From contig NW_004440383.1 in assembly GCF_000330505.1 (NCBI RefSeq), positions 281,355 through 345,354 of the forward strand: a stretch of DNA of 64,000 nucleotides. The letters run 5' to 3'. The first letter of the stretch is position 1. Every line of letters begins with the position of its first letter. The notes beneath the pieces are model-generated. The model made no database searches, was not told where the DNA came from, and saw only the letters and a list, made by a program, of their open reading frames with translations. Shown here in pieces: positions 9,470 through 21,476 of this stretch. Position numbers and translations under genes: made by a program. This stretch comes from Entamoeba invadens IP1. Taxonomy: Eukaryota; Evosea; Mastigamoebida; Endamoebidae.

Positions 9470-12154
9470 TCACTTCTTCTCTGTTTTTGTTGCCTCAGCC
9501 TTTTGCGCCTTAGCAGCTGGCTTCTTTCCTTTGAAATCTTTTACCTCCTCCTTGACTTCCTCTTCTTCGACCAACTCACCATATCTCCAAATGTTCAAGT
9601 GAGCCTCTTTAGCAGCGTCTTGTGCCTTGAAAAGAGCATTTCCAAACTCAGACTTATCTCTGAAGCTTCTTGAGACAAGTGCAAGACCATTCTCAACAAG
9701 AGCAACGTTCATGCAAACCTTACCATCGATGATCTTAGCAGCTTCAGCAGCACCCTTTCCTGAGATGTAGATCGAGACTTCTTTATTGCAGAACTCTTGG
9801 GCCTTAGCGACCATCAATTCATACTCAATGTTCTTTCCCTGAACCATCAATTCAATAGCAGCCAAAACAACAGATTTCACAGTGACTGGAGCTTTCTTGA
9901 TCTCGTCGGTGGTTGGTTTAATCTTCTTCTTACCAACACTGACAACAACACCAGTATCAATGCACTTCACTACATTTGCAGATTGAGCAACCTTCACAAC
10001 TTCGCCTCTGTACCACTTTCCTTTGTTTTCAACACCACATGCCATACCTTCCTTCACCTCAAATGGTACCTTCTTTGCTGTCGCAAACTTGGTTGAAATC
10101 TCTTCAATGAACTTGGCGTCCTCAGCAGAGTTGTAGTAGTACACTTTAACTCCGTCAAATCCAACAATGTATGCCTTCTTCTCTCCCTCAAATTTGAAAT
10201 CTTCAGAACGCTTGTATTCCTTCAGTTCAGACATCTTCTTGGCGTTCTCTTCGGTTTTAATATCTCCCTTAGTCTTGAATTGGTAGATACCAGTAGAGTT
10301 CTCTTTAGCAGCAACGTTCTTCTGTGATGGGTTCTCCTTTCTTCCAGCGTACTGGGCGAATGCGTTGTCCAAGACAAATTGATTGACTGATTGCTTCTTG
10401 TAGCTCATTTCAACAAGGAAGTTGCTCTTGTTGAACTCTCTGAAGTCAACCATAACTTCATTGTTTAACACAAACTTCTTGAGTTCTGAAATGGACTCTT
10501 GGTTGAACTTCTTGAGGGCTTCATTCTCGTCGTCTCTTGGGAGTCTGCAGTTGGCAAGCAAGACTGACATTCTGACGTCTCTGTCTGGGATATAGATGAT
10601 GAGCTTAGTTGGTGACAAAACAGCTTCAACAACGGCAGTCATGACGCTGTTCATATATTGCTCCTTGATACCGTCTTTGCTAGCATTGAACTCAGTGATC
10701 TTCTTTTCTTCATACTTTCCGACTTTGGCTTCAGAGAGTTCCTTGTAGTCGAATGATTGATACATCTCATCCCTTGAGTTCTCCAATGTGAAGAATCCTT
10801 TCTCGAGCAATTTGATGGCGACGTTCTTTCCATTGACCAAGACATCATAATAATGATCAACAGTTGTTGTCTTCTTCTCTGCGTCTTCAAATGAACGAGT
10901 GTAGCACTCCTTCACTTCAACCTTCTTTCCGCTCATCAATTTTCTCAAGAACTCTTTAATTCTGAAGTCGAGGAGTTGGTTGAACTCTTTGTTGTCCTTA
11001 ACAGTGACTGGTCTGATTGATGCGTAATGTCCCTTAAAGACTTGATCGCCCTTTCTGAAGGTGATGAGCTTAGCAAAGGACTCGACTTCTCCTTCGAGTT
11101 TCTTTGGGTTCTTCTTTCTGTCAGCCAAGTCGTGTTGTCTCTTCTCTTTCTTAGCAATAATGGCGTCTTCAGCAGCTTGATCAAAGTTGGTCCATCTTCC
11201 TTTCTTCGCTTCTTTCGCCTCTTTTTCACACGCAAGATACTTTTCTTTCACAGCAACATCAGCCTCAGCAAGTTTGCTACCAAATACAAATCCTGCCTTC
11301 AACAAACCCTCAGCAATGTCTTTGCCGTCGACAGTGACGATACCAGCGGTTCTTTTCTCAACAGACATGACCTTGATTGTTGCGTCGTGATAAGTGATTT
11401 CGTTGCTCAAGTAAGCAACAGCTTCTTTGGCAATGTCGTCCATTTTGAAGTTTTTGGTTGCTGGGTCAAATTCCAACTTCTGGTTGACGGCGTAGACAGA
11501 GACTCTCATCAACTTTCTTGTAGTCGTCTCGAAGAGGATGGTTGCTGGTGAGTCAACCTTCTTGATGTGTCCTTCGATAGTCTTTCCAACCATCTTACTG
11601 AGTTCTTCAACAGTGAAATACAAGCTCTCTGGTTTCTTAATGGCAACCTTCTTAACCTCTTCCTCTGAAGCAAACATTCCTTTCTTCGCAGCAGATGCCT
11701 TCTCAGCAGCAGCAAAGTACTCCTTGTGTTCATTTTTGTTTTCTGGGTGTTGTTTAATTCTGAGGGAAGCATATCCCTTCTCGAGTAACGTGACGATGAC
11801 GTTCTCTTTTCCAACAAATGGGACAACTTGTTTCATTCCATTTTCCATCTCTTTAACAAGCTCAAACTTGATATCCTTGCCAACCAACTTCTTTCTCAAG
11901 ATTTCATTGGTTTCGTAGTAGAAAAATTCTTCGTTGATCTTTCCAGTCTCTTTGTCTTTGACTGAGCGTGGGACATCGACGTAGGCCAAGACAGCCAAAT
12001 TATTCTCCTTCTTTGGTCCAGTGGTTTTCAAGACGACTGCGTTACGGTCGTTAATATAGTCAACAACCGCGTTGAAGAATTTGGTTTCTTTCTTTTTCTC
12101 GTCTTTCTTTTCAACTTTCTTTGCAACTTCCTTCTTAGTAGTGGCCTTTGACAT
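9470..12154 (-). CDS. Tudor-SN (staphylococcal nuclease and Tudor domains, SND1-type)
   Basis: This intact single-exon gene encodes 894 residues. After a Lys-rich N terminus come four staphylococcal-nuclease-like domains (about 25-165, 185-325, 355-475 and 500-620). A Tudor domain follows (about 690-750, with GKWYRGEVVKV and the CIDTG strand) and is embedded in a fifth nuclease fold. The end is a Lys-rich tail. SND1/Tudor-SN proteins act in RNA binding and cleavage, stress granules and splicing. Which apply here is unknown. A paralogue lies at 26889-29118 on the same strand and shares 81 identical bases with this gene. Nuclease active-site residues look degenerate, as is common in this family. 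Start: first Met after the upstream stop. Confidence 0.92.
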   Translation of the reverse strand: MSKATTKKEVAKKVEKKDEKKKETKFFNAVVDYINDRNAVVLKTTGPKKENNLAVLAYVDVPRSVKDKETGKINEEFFYYETNEILRKKLVGKDIKFELVKEMENGMKQVVPFVGKENVIVTLLEKGYASLRIKQHPENKNEHKEYFAAAEKASAAKKGMFASEEEVKKVAIKKPESLYFTVEELSKMVGKTIEGHIKKVDSPATILFETTTRKLMRVSVYAVNQKLEFDPATKNFKMDDIAKEAVAYLSNEITYHDATIKVMSVEKRTAGIVTVDGKDIAEGLLKAGFVFGSKLAEADVAVKEKYLACEKEAKEAKKGRWTNFDQAAEDAIIAKKEKRQHDLADRKKNPKKLEGEVESFAKLITFRKGDQVFKGHYASIRPVTVKDNKEFNQLLDFRIKEFLRKLMSGKKVEVKECYTRSFEDAEKKTTTVDHYYDVLVNGKNVAIKLLEKGFFTLENSRDEMYQSFDYKELSEAKVGKYEEKKITEFNASKDGIKEQYMNSVMTAVVEAVLSPTKLIIYIPDRDVRMSVLLANCRLPRDDENEALKKFNQESISELKKFVLNNEVMVDFREFNKSNFLVEMSYKKQSVNQFVLDNAFAQYAGRKENPSQKNVAAKENSTGIYQFKTKGDIKTEENAKKMSELKEYKRSEDFKFEGEKKAYIVGFDGVKVYYYNSAEDAKFIEEISTKFATAKKVPFEVKEGMACGVENKGKWYRGEVVKVAQSANVVKCIDTGVVVSVGKKKIKPTTDEIKKAPVTVKSVVLAAIELMVQGKNIEYELMVAKAQEFCNKEVSIYISGKGAAEAAKIIDGKVCMNVALVENGLALVSRSFRDKSEFGNALFKAQDAAKEAHLNIWRYGELVEEEEVKEEVKDFKGKKPAAKAQKAEATKTEKK

Positions 12155-12392
12155 CTTGGTCTGCTCTGTGTTTAAAAATTCAGTTTTGAGATTGAGGAGA
12201 GAAACTTTGACCTGGTCATTTCTATCTTATATTTTAACTATATTTAACTAGTAGTCTCAAGGTAGGGTGGTGAGTAATTTTGCCTCAGATAATAAAATCA
12301 AATATAGTATTATTTCTCATTAAAGTATTATTTCTTGTGACCTACCAAACTAATAACAAATAATAATATCAAAATAATTGTTTATTTAGTAT

Positions 12393-15300
12393 TCAGTTTT
12401 CAGAGCTATTATTCATAATTGAATACCCACTCGCTTGTTCGTTTTGGACTTTTTCCACTTTTTCTTTCTTCAGCTTTGAGTAGATTTGGACCAGTTCGTA
12501 ATTTGATGGTTTGATATATCTCTGAATGCTCTATGTTATTCAATCGTTTTATTATAGTAAAATTAATAATTAAAGAACAAACAACAGCCTCATGACATTT
12601 GGAGTTATTGCCATGATGATGGCAATGACACAGTTCAAATAAAATGATGGCATTCGCATCGCTTGCCACAATGAGAAGTAACTCATATTTTCTCGAGTCG
12701 CTCCAGTGAATGATGCCAAGAATGCGTATGTGAAAAAGAAGGAAGTGACTGACACAATGAACCCAAATATGAGTAACCCATTCCATCGTTTCACTGTTGT
12801 CGCAAACGTCGCAACAACTCCAAGTGTGGTGTATGTCGTCACAAAAGCACTTGCACCAACCATCCCCGTGGTTCTCCCGTCCATAACCAACACGTCATTC
12901 GCATTAAAAAGAATCATTAACACAAAGTACATAATGCTTTGATATGTCCCATAACAGAACCACCCCAAATACGACAACAAATTGCCTCTCTTTTCTCGAA
13001 TCAATTCTTTATTGACTTCCGGGTGTTTTGATATCTCATCCCACGACAAATCACTATCAAAGAATGAAATGAATACGGGCGGAATCGATGTGAAGATGAA
13101 GTTATACAACGCCATCATATAATCGTCGTACAGTCTTTGTGATGTAAATTGACATATCATAGCATACCATAACAAGTGCAAAAAGAACGCTGCATTCTTA
13201 AAAAATATCAACTTGATCAGTGACGTGTTCCGATACAACGACATTCTTCCATGGTACATCACTAACTTCGCTAAGTGCTTGAATCGATAGATCGAGTAAT
13301 CCGCAGATCGGGCCGCTTGGCTCCCTTCCTTACCATATATCCCTACTCCGACAGACGCACTGTTAATCATCGGAATATCATTCGCTCCATCCCCAATCGC
13401 AAGACATTTCTTCTTTGTTATTTGTCTCACATGTTTCGCTATTTTCGCCTTTTGAAGGGGCATCGACCGACAACACATCACAACATCCGCTTCCATCGCG
13501 ACTTTTTTGAACTTCTCTTTGCATTCCTCAACACAAACATCAATCGCATTTGCTGTGATAACCAGCCCCGTCTTCACTACACCAACCTTCTTTGAAGCTT
13601 CATCTAACATCGCATCACACTCAGTCGCAGTCTTGCCATTCACATGAACCAACTCACATCCTTCCAACAATTTACACGCTTTCCCCACTGCAATTCCAGT
13701 CTATTTGTTATTTCATTGCGTTTGTAGTTGTGAACAACAGTAAAGTTACACATGTGGTCATATCAACAAACTTCTTCTTTATCACCAGTGATGACCCAGA
13801 CTTTAATTCCTCCCCGGACTAACATGTCGAGGGTTTCTATAACTCCTTCTTGTAATTTGTCTTCAACACCAGAACACCCAATCACCTCCATCTCGCTTTC
13901 CATCTTTTTGATCACTTCTTTCATCACCTCTTCTCGCCCTTCAATCGTACTTTGTGCCTTTTCCCAGTCTTTCACCCATGTGTCATATTCCTCCTCACTC
14001 ACTTCGCGTTTACACATCACAAGGGTTCGAAGGCCTTGTGTGGCAAGCACACTCACATCGCAATATTGTCCTATTTTACATAACCCATTCATGATATGAT
14101 CAGCTCCCTTACTATACAACACTATTCTCTCCCCTATTTTGACTAACACACTGCTTCTCGCACGTTCAGAACTGAATGGAAATGTCGCTAAAAGAGTCAC
14201 AAACTTCTCTTCAGGGTCTTTAAGTCTCAACCCGCCTTGCATTCGTTGTATAAACTCAACTCCATTCTTCTTGGCAGCATCTAAAAGTGCTTCTTCATCA
14301 GGTGATGGACTTTTATATTTCCCATCGTTCACTGTAGCGTTGTGACACAGTGCCATACAATGTAACATTTCATTTTTCCGGTCTTCCAATTCGGGTCGCA
14401 TTCCTTCAAAGGATTCACCAAACCTTTCACCGTCCAGTACGCATCCAACATACTTCATTTCATTCTCTGTGAGTGTTCCAGTCTTATCTGTTAACACATA
14501 TTCAACAAACCCTAACTCGTCATTCATCGCAGTGCATCTCACAACTATTCCTTTTTCACCTTCGGGGGTATTAACTTTGAAGTCACTATCCCACCTCATA
14601 AACAGACTTTGCATGGTCTTTGCTATTTCAAGACATACCGCACACGCTATGGGAATCAAATACGAAGATAATGTGAAGTACGAAAAGAACTCCTTAACTG
14701 ACAAATTCGCAGACCGCTCACCTAAGTCCAAGTACCAATCCTCTTGGTGACGATAAAACATGACTGTTGCCATAACACTACAAAAGACAGATATCCCAAG
14801 AACTACCAAAAAGACGACAGCTACAAAACTGTTCATCTGTCGGTCTGTACCAGATAAGCGCATTCTCCTTTTCTCGTGGTTTAAAGCAAGTTTCGTGAAG
14901 TCACCAGTATACACAACAGCACACATGATATCTCCTGAACGTAAAATAGAGCCTTGACACATCAAAGCAGTTTGGTCAAACCCTACCTTCTCTTCTTTAT
15001 ATTGAAGCACAGCTCTGAAAAGACCAAAATTTGGGTTAGGCACATCACATGTCATCGTGATGTGCTCTTGTAACAAAACATCTTTTTGGACTTCAAGGAG
15101 TTTTCTTGGGATGAATATTTCTTTAGGTGCTATTTCACCGTCTATCTCAGCCGTTTGGACTAAGATTGGGTCGATTGTATCTGAATGTAAAGGTACCTAT
15201 TCATTAGTATTATTTACATATGTTAAATAATTAATTAATATTATTCTTTCATTAATAATTATAACCATTATTATTATTATAATATATATAGTCTTATATT

Positions 15301-15803
15301 ATTATAAAATAGTTAAAACAAACCAAATCGGCTGGACATCGCTGGCCTTGTTTAAGTAAAACAACATCTCCAGGAAGTAAGTATGATGCTTTCACTTCTT
15401 TCTCGACCCCACGTTCTGAAATCAAATACTTTGCACGATCAGCCTTGATGTCTTCAACATACCTCCGAATGTCTTCTCGGAGTTCTCTGAAGAGTGCAGC
15501 GAACATGATGATACACAGTGGTACAGAGTATGTGATAGGTGTGACTGCGGAAATTTGTGGGATGCACGTGAAGACGGTGTTGACGATGAAAAAGATGTTA
15601 GAAAACCGCATCAGTTGTTCTAACATGAATTTAAAAGGGAAACTATAAAATGTGTATTTTGTCGTGTGGACGTGGTTCGAACAAAATGCTTTGAAATAAT
15701 TTGCTTTGTGATCAAAGACAACAATCTCTGGATATGTGCTCTTCGGCTTTTTACTTATATAGCAACCCATTGTGGTTTTGTAGTTGTAACTCTTTTTCTT
15801 CAT
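12393..15803 (-). CDS. P4-type ATPase (phospholipid flippase)
   Basis: Four exons, 15803-15324, 15196-13772, 13700-12583 and 12528-12393, give 1052 residues. Three introns (127, 71 and 54 nt) each start GTTTGTT. The first two end TAG, the third GAG. All keep frame across conserved motifs (PADL/VPLHSD, TGDKEE/TGIAVGKACKLL). Hallmarks are the N-terminal TTKYTFYSFPFKFMLEQLMRFSN, PGDVVLLKQGQRCPADL, the phosphorylation motif DKTGTLTENEM, and the hinge motif GDGANDIPMI. About ten membrane segments are present. P4-ATPases move phospholipids to the cytosolic leaflet. Two motifs deviate: DGET in the actuator loop reads DGEI, and the M4 PISL reads PIAC. The start is uncertain. An earlier in-frame non-ATG lead exists and a second Met lies 11 codons later. 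The last short exon encodes the usual cytosolic tail. Confidence 0.88.
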
Positions 15804-16262
15804 TCCATATGCTTTTTCATATTTCCCAAATTCGGTTTTCAATAGGTAATTTGTTAATATTTAATAATATTTTTATAGTTTTTTATCGTTTTTTGAGAAG
15901 ATTTATTCAATGTCGGTTTGTAATTGTAATACTTCGTTTCTACATATTTGTACATTAAAGGCATACTTGTCATTAGTGTATTATTTGTTTTATAATTCAT
16001 ACTAAAAGGGACTGAAATAATGGAAAATGTACTTTTTTTTCTAAATTACTTTAGAAAAACAACAACCCTACTTTTTTCTTCTTTTGAAGAAAATTATTTC
16101 AAACAATTTTATAGTTTCATTATTAAATAAAATAAAGATAATTATATTTTTTACTAATTCTTTAAAAAAAATATTTATATATAAATATATAAATAAAAAA
16201 AGAATGAGATCAAAACTATTATAATTGCTAATAAATTTGTATTTGTTTTACTATAACTTCAA
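15804..16262. other. AT-rich spacer with a small hairpin
   Basis: It lies between the P4-ATPase start and the 3' end of the Rad17-like gene, both minus strand. It contains an A/T hairpin at 16036-16059 (TTTCTAAA facing TTTAGAAA). An ATG-led open stretch of about 30 codons near 15948 (minus) has no splice donor and is probably chance. Confidence 0.45.
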
Positions 16263-17608
16263 TCATTCATCTTCTCTAAAAGTCAATCTATTATCATTAG
16301 AAACATTTACTAAACAAACAGAAACAGTGTTGAGTGTGTGTTCACTGTCTTCACAAGACTTTCAAGATGTGGAAATGCCAACTTTGACTTTTGTTGTAAA
16401 GCGTTAATAAATGGCAACACTTCCGCGCAAAAGGTGTCTGTCTCGACATTGAAAGGGTAATTCGGTAGATTGTTGCACCTTGCGTACATTGTAGCTTCGT
16501 AAAGTAAACAGCGTCGACATTGTTCAATACAAAAAATTCCCTTTTTTGCCATTGCAACGTTCGACCGATTGACCTCAGACGCGCTTACTTCGAGCATTAT
16601 TTTCTTTTTGTTTGGTACAACCATGATTGCTCCAACGGCAATCGCGCACATCGAGTAGTCCATAAATGGGCGATTAAAAGCAAAGTTGTGAAACACGTCT
16701 GCGAGACTCATATAGTGTTCGACATACGCAACATGACTCAACTCGTTGATTGTAGATATCGCGTTATGTTCCAATAAAGGCATGATATGTTCTCTCCCAC
16801 ACAATTCTCTTGCCACATCACTTGGACTATGTTTCAACTCAAATCGCTTCGTCGTTTGGTTTTTAATTGGTTCCGTGTGAATGATCCTCCCAATCAAATG
16901 GAAAAAATTGACCGCTTCATTCTTCGCGACAACCTTCGCAAAGGTTTTGTTGGTCGCAACAATCTGTTTTGTGTTGAGCGCAACACGTAAGTCGCCATTA
17001 CACGACTCTACAATGGTGTCTACCATCTCCGGTACAACTCCCTTCAAACACTTCTTTATCGAAGTTGGTGGTATAGCATTTAACGAGATATACGTAATGG
17101 ACTGTTTGACTGATACAAAGTCTTCATTCAATGGGTCCGTGTCAAGTAACTTATTGATATTATTCTTCATCGACTCGTTGCCGGTGACAATGAGTGGGAT
17201 CTTCGCCGATCGAACATAATCCACAAAGACTTCAACAAACCAATCAGTAATTCCTCCTTCCTCATACAACACAATCGACCTTCGCCAATCTCCTCCAAAT
17301 AACGAAAACATTTGTGAAGAACATAGTATCCATCGCCTTAGCTTCTCGATCGTGTCCAACGGCTTTTTATCATCTTCAAGTCTAAAGGTGGTATGATCCT
17401 CTACTTCTTTTAATACAATGGAGTCGACACTCGCTATTGTCTTTACAAGTGTTGTCTTCCCACAACCGGGAGGTCCTGTCAAAATAAGGATGGATGCACT
17501 TTTTAAATGTGTCGCCATCCACGCGCGAACTTCCGCAACCTTCTTCTGATTGACTACTAAAGAATCGAGTTGTGGAGCGTCATGGAGCACTCTCGTCTTG
17601 CCTTTCAT
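16263..17608 (-). CDS. Rad17/Rad24-type checkpoint clamp loader (AAA+ ATPase)
   Basis: The protein has about 433 residues. The P-loop LTGPPGCGKTTLVKTIA lies near residues 43-60, preceded by VNQKKVAEVRAWMATHL as in Rad17. The Walker B region reads IVLYEEGG. A later block AVNFFHLIGRIIHTEP corresponds to the Rad17 helical domain. Rad17 with RFC2-5 loads the 9-1-1 clamp at damaged DNA. The C terminus can be read two ways. Unspliced, it stops at 16310 after LFLFV. With a 44-nt intron (16276-16319, GTTTGTTTAG...CTTTTAG) it ends LFLEDE at 16263, giving the acidic end typical of Rad17. I prefer the spliced form. It could be a divergent RFC1-like protein, but the layout fits Rad17 better. Confidence 0.72.
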
Positions 17609-17871
17609 CTCTATTTAATTGAGTTTTACCTGTCTTGCAATGGATTCTTTTATATAGTTTATTATATAGTTTGATTAAACTATATTGAAAGACAGAAAAT
17701 TGTCTCTTAATTATTATTGACTAAAATGCTGTATTAAAAACAAAGTTTAATTATTTCTATGATATAACTGTATAAAAATGGGTTAAACAATACTAAATTA
17801 TAAGAAAAACCAAAATGGACACTGAAGAAGGACAAATGCCATAAAAAACTTCAAATTCAAAAAACCCTTTC

Positions 17872-18390
17872 ATGAAGACAATGAAGAAGTCAACCAAAAT
17901 TGCTCGGATCCCAAAGGCTGGTCGTCCACGGAAAACCGAAGAGAAGAAAAACATTTTTTACACTAAAACGGGACTTGATGGTGATTTTGTTGACACAATC
18001 AGTGACCACTGTTATATGTTTTTGTTAAACAAAGGTGGCGCTTCCGTGAACGATGTGTACGAATACGTTCGTGAGTCTGGTATTTCCACTGTGGATATAA
18101 AGAAAGAGGAAATTCTATCGTTATTAAATAGATTAGTGTTTAATGGAAGTGCCGAGTGTTCTGTGGTTAAGTCGACAAACGGCAGTTTATACACATCAAA
18201 GATATTTAAACCGTCCAAAATGGTTGCGCAGACTAATCCACTGTCTTTAGTACCTTGTGGAAACTGTCCATTCCTCTCCATATGCTCTCCACAGAACGTG
18301 TCGTGTAACCCTCGAAATTGCAAGTACTTCAGCGAGTTATTAACTTTCGATGTTGAAGAACTGTCTCCAGCACTGTCTCAAAGTAATTGA
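17872..18390 (+). CDS. RNA polymerase III subunit RPC6 (C34)-like, short form
   Basis: The 172-residue protein matches only the C-terminal half of RPC6/C34, the Pol III subunit that contacts TFIIIB and helps open promoters. Residues about 35-110 are the third winged helix (DFVDTISDHCYMFLL, GISTVDIKKEEILSLLNRLVFNG). Residues about 127-160 carry the cysteine cluster CGNCP...C...C...CKYF, which binds an iron-sulphur cluster in the human protein. The first two winged helices are missing, replaced by about 30 basic residues with an AT-hook-like GRPRK. Human RPC6 is 316 residues. I found no upstream exon. A 9-codon ATG frame at 17814 precedes it. The missing domains may be lost or sit on another gene. 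Confidence 0.75.
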   Translation: MKTMKKSTKIARIPKAGRPRKTEEKKNIFYTKTGLDGDFVDTISDHCYMFLLNKGGASVNDVYEYVRESGISTVDIKKEEILSLLNRLVFNGSAECSVVKSTNGSLYTSKIFKPSKMVAQTNPLSLVPCGNCPFLSICSPQNVSCNPRNCKYFSELLTFDVEELSPALSQSN

Positions 18391-18556
18391 TTGTTCATTA
18401 ATCGAGTGTTATTTGATAAACACAGAGTCTCTCTCTTTTAAGATCTATCTTATCGAATTTGTTTTAGTATCTTTATAGTATAATTATTATAATAAAATAG
18501 TATAATTAGAACATTACTATAACCAAAGAAATATATATATAGAACAGTCGAACCAA

Positions 18557-18566
18557 GAACTGAAAA
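18557..18566 (+). promoter_or_regulatory. GAAC-type promoter motif
   Basis: GAACTGAAAA lies 25 bases before the ATG at 18592. A second GAACTG lies at 18576. The out-of-frame ATG at 18570 would be skipped if transcription starts after it. Confidence 0.4.
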
Positions 18567-18591
18567 AAAATGAGCGAACTGTTAATGTATT

Positions 18592-20167
18592 ATGATGTTA
18601 CTGTTTGTAGCATTTGCGCTTGCAGAGGACATCTGCCTGGTCCAGCAAAGTGGGAGCGAAGTGACATATAAGAGAGTTCTTCCCGGTAAACACTCTACAG
18701 CATGTCCGTGTACAACAAATGAATGCGAACTTGAGCTAATGAATTGCCCACTGAGCACCGTGACCGTCAAGGAACCCTTCAAAATATTTTCTGCGCACTG
18801 CAAAAACATTAACAAAAAAAGACGCGTCGAATTGACACAAGAAGTTATTAGCACTGTTAATGTGTCTGATGTACATGTTTTGTTTCCATCAAACAATAAA
18901 GTGTATAACGTCATCACATCTGGAACAACTGTTCTACATGTCAACGGGACCAAAATAGAACAATTGAAAGTTTTGGAACACGCGAATTTGACTATCTCCG
19001 CATGCAAACAAGACGACCATTGTTTGATCGATATTGGAAAAGCTAGCTTTGATAAGATAGATTCTTTTGTTGTTGGGGAAGGTCACAAAATTTCGATTAA
19101 CGAATTGGTGATGTCTGCAAACCAAAATCCTATTTTGCAGATTGGGACTTTCTCATCTTTTAAAGTTGATAAAGCGGTGTTGCAAGGCTCTTGGAATGTT
19201 TTAGTGGAAGGTTCCGTGTTTAACGCGTTAAATGCTGTGATAAAGTTTGTTTCAATTCTGTTTTGATAGAACCCGCCATTTCAGTGATGTTGTATTAACG
19301 AATAGTGTGAAAGAATTAGAAATCGACCATCCAATAGAAATTGAATTTTTGGAAGAAATTGACAACGGAAGTTGTGCGAAAGTTTTGAGTGCGAAAAATC
19401 TTCAGAGCATACCAGAAACGATGAAATATATGATCGATGATTCGGCACTTGAGTTCAAACAGTATGACGTACATAAAGGAATTTTGGGATACGATGAAGT
19501 TGCGAAACGGTTCTTTGTTGAGAAAAAAGGATGCGACAAACCCGAGAAAGTTGACAAAAATGAAAAAGTTGGGAATACAACTGAAAGTAACGAAACGCGC
19601 CCCAGTGGTGAACATCCGCTTGAAGAAAAAATTGAAGACTCGAACGAAAAGAAGTGTGAAGAGTATATCAAAGTTCAGTTGTTTAATGACACGGAGATTA
19701 TCTTCCCTGTGTCTGAGTTGGATAAAGAGCGAGTAGTCAAACGTAAAAAAGTTGGGTCGAATGAAGTGAAGAAGATCTTCTTTATCAACGACGATGGGAA
19801 GAAGGTGTATCGCTTTGCTGTGAAGACGTCGTCTAAGTTTGGAGTTCCACGAGTTCGAGAAAATGACAAGTTCCGTTCTGAGATTAAGATTGAGAAGAGA
19901 AAATTGAAAGGAGATTTTGTGACGTCACAAGGATTAGAAAAAGAGTCTGACATTGAGTTTGGGATTGGAAATGAAATGGTGATCGTCGTTCCTGGTAAAA
20001 TGGTCGGTGACTATTCCATCTTTAAGAATTATGAGATTTGGGAAATGGAGAAGCAAAAGTTCATCATTTTCAACAAAGAAACCGAACTTGAGATGCCAAC
20101 ATTTTACACTGCTGGCAATTATAAACTCGTGAGGAAAGCTGGATCTGTTTCATTGTGTGCTAATTGA
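18592..20167 (+). CDS. Secreted protein of unknown function, two exons
   Basis: Exons 18592-19244 and 19285-20167 are joined by a 40-nt intron (GTTTGTT...ATTTCAG), giving 511 residues. An acceptor at 19269 is also in frame but would leave only 25 nt. The N terminus MMLLFVAFALAED is a signal peptide. Residues about 30-60 hold five or six cysteines. Then comes a long beta-rich region with repeated hydrophobic strands (VNVSDVHVLF, LTISACK, VVLTNSVKELEI), like the extracellular parts of receptor-type proteins. A charged E/K/N-rich linker (about 300-350) precedes a second beta-rich half. There is no membrane segment after the signal, so it is probably secreted or vacuolar. I do not recognise the family. 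Confidence 0.65.
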
Positions 20168-20365
20168 TACTGAACACTATTTTGTTATTAAAAATGTTAT
20201 TATGTTTACAAAACTAATTCTATATAATAAAATTATAGTAATAAATAGTATATTACTAATAAAGAAATATATATTATACATTATTAGTTAATTATATTAA
20301 TATATATAGAATTAAAAAAAGAATTATAACAATAGTAAAATGAACTTAAAGAACTCGATAATTAG

Positions 20366-21476
20366 ATGTCTCGTGAAGAAGAGATAAGCTCTCCGTTGAT
20401 AGTGATAAGGAAGGAATGCAAAATTGGTCCTTTTCAATTGGGGATGCCACTATATCGAATACTAAAAATGTTGGCAAAGCCATCAGCAACGACATTGGCC
20501 GATGTACACATCTCGTATAACGAGGACGACCCAATGACTGGAGAAGTTGTTGTGAAGATATTAAGCCATTCACTAACACTAGTCTTCGACGCAAAAAGGC
20601 AGATACTCATTCGCACCGAAATCGAAAATGTGCGAATAGAAACTAAAAGTGCACAGAAAACATTGGACGAATTTAAAGCATTTACATCGTCAAATACAAT
20701 AAGTGATCAAAACACATACAGCGACCTCTCTCGTTTATTTAAGTCATTCTTAAGTCGCGAAGTTGATAACAACAAAAACACTGAGTTATACGACGAACCG
20801 ACAAAACCCCAAAGCGGTGAGTTGTGCAATGGGACCTTCATATTCAAATTTTCAGGTGTTGGGAATGATGCGAATGAAAAAAAGAATTTAAGACTAACGA
20901 AGGTTGTAAACAGTCTGAATGACACATGTCAAGAACTGAAGGTAGTGAAAGTGTCTGATACTGGGGTGTTTTGTATCGACGATTTTGTATTTAAGCATGG
21001 GAGTCATACACAAGAGGTTGTTGCAGACTTGAAAGATAGAGAGGGAAGTAAGAGTGACGAAACTTGTACATACTACAACTACTTCTCCAGAGGGTTTGAT
21101 TTCGTCTTTGGTAAAAACGATAATTTGGTCAAAAGGTTTGTGTTGCACACGAATTCCCCCAGTGACTCAGTGTTTGGAATTTATTCAAAGTGCTTTTTTG
21201 AGTTGAAAATTGCGGGTGCGGTCGTAACACAGGACTCAAAGGTTTGTTGCTTCTGTTGACAAATTCTATAAATATTAATAAAACTAACTAGTGATAATAG
21301 AATGTGTTCTTGTTGTGAAATGCTTTTTCAAAGAAAATAACAGAAAGTGGCCAAAGTTGAATCTGCAATTCAGTAATAAAACGCCTTTGGGAGATGGTGT
21401 AGTGTTGTACCAAGTGGGCAATTGTTTGTTTGAGGTTGAAGATAAAACAGGAACAATTTTCACTATTTTCATTTAA
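20366..21476 (+). CDS. PHAF1/UPF0183 family protein
   Basis: Exons 20366-21241 and 21348-21476 give 334 residues. The 106-nt intron starts GTTTGTTG after the last Lys of TQDSK and ends ACAGAAAG before WPKLNLQF. This rebuilds the family's conserved Lys-Trp junction, so the second exon completes the protein. Hallmarks are IGPFQLGMPLYRIL near residue 20, the block YFSRGFDFVFGKN, VKRFVLHTNSPSDSVFGIYSKCFFEL (split across the central strand region), and the C-terminal LFEVEDKTGTIFTIFI. The human homologue (C16orf70/PHAF1) binds phosphoinositides at phagophores in autophagy. No membrane segment or signal is seen. A role in autophagy here is inferred from the family. Confidence 0.85.

Noticed and set aside
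11027..11551. Long open frame on the plus strand across Tudor-SN
   Set aside because: It is antisense to a conserved coding gene and has no recognisable domain or start context.
12409..12786. Minus-strand frame overlapping the flippase 3' end
   Set aside because: It is out of frame with the spliced last exon of the P4-ATPase, which explains the sequence better.
18570..18667. ATG before the secreted-protein start
   Set aside because: It is out of frame, gives a short peptide without a signal, and probably lies before or near the transcription start.
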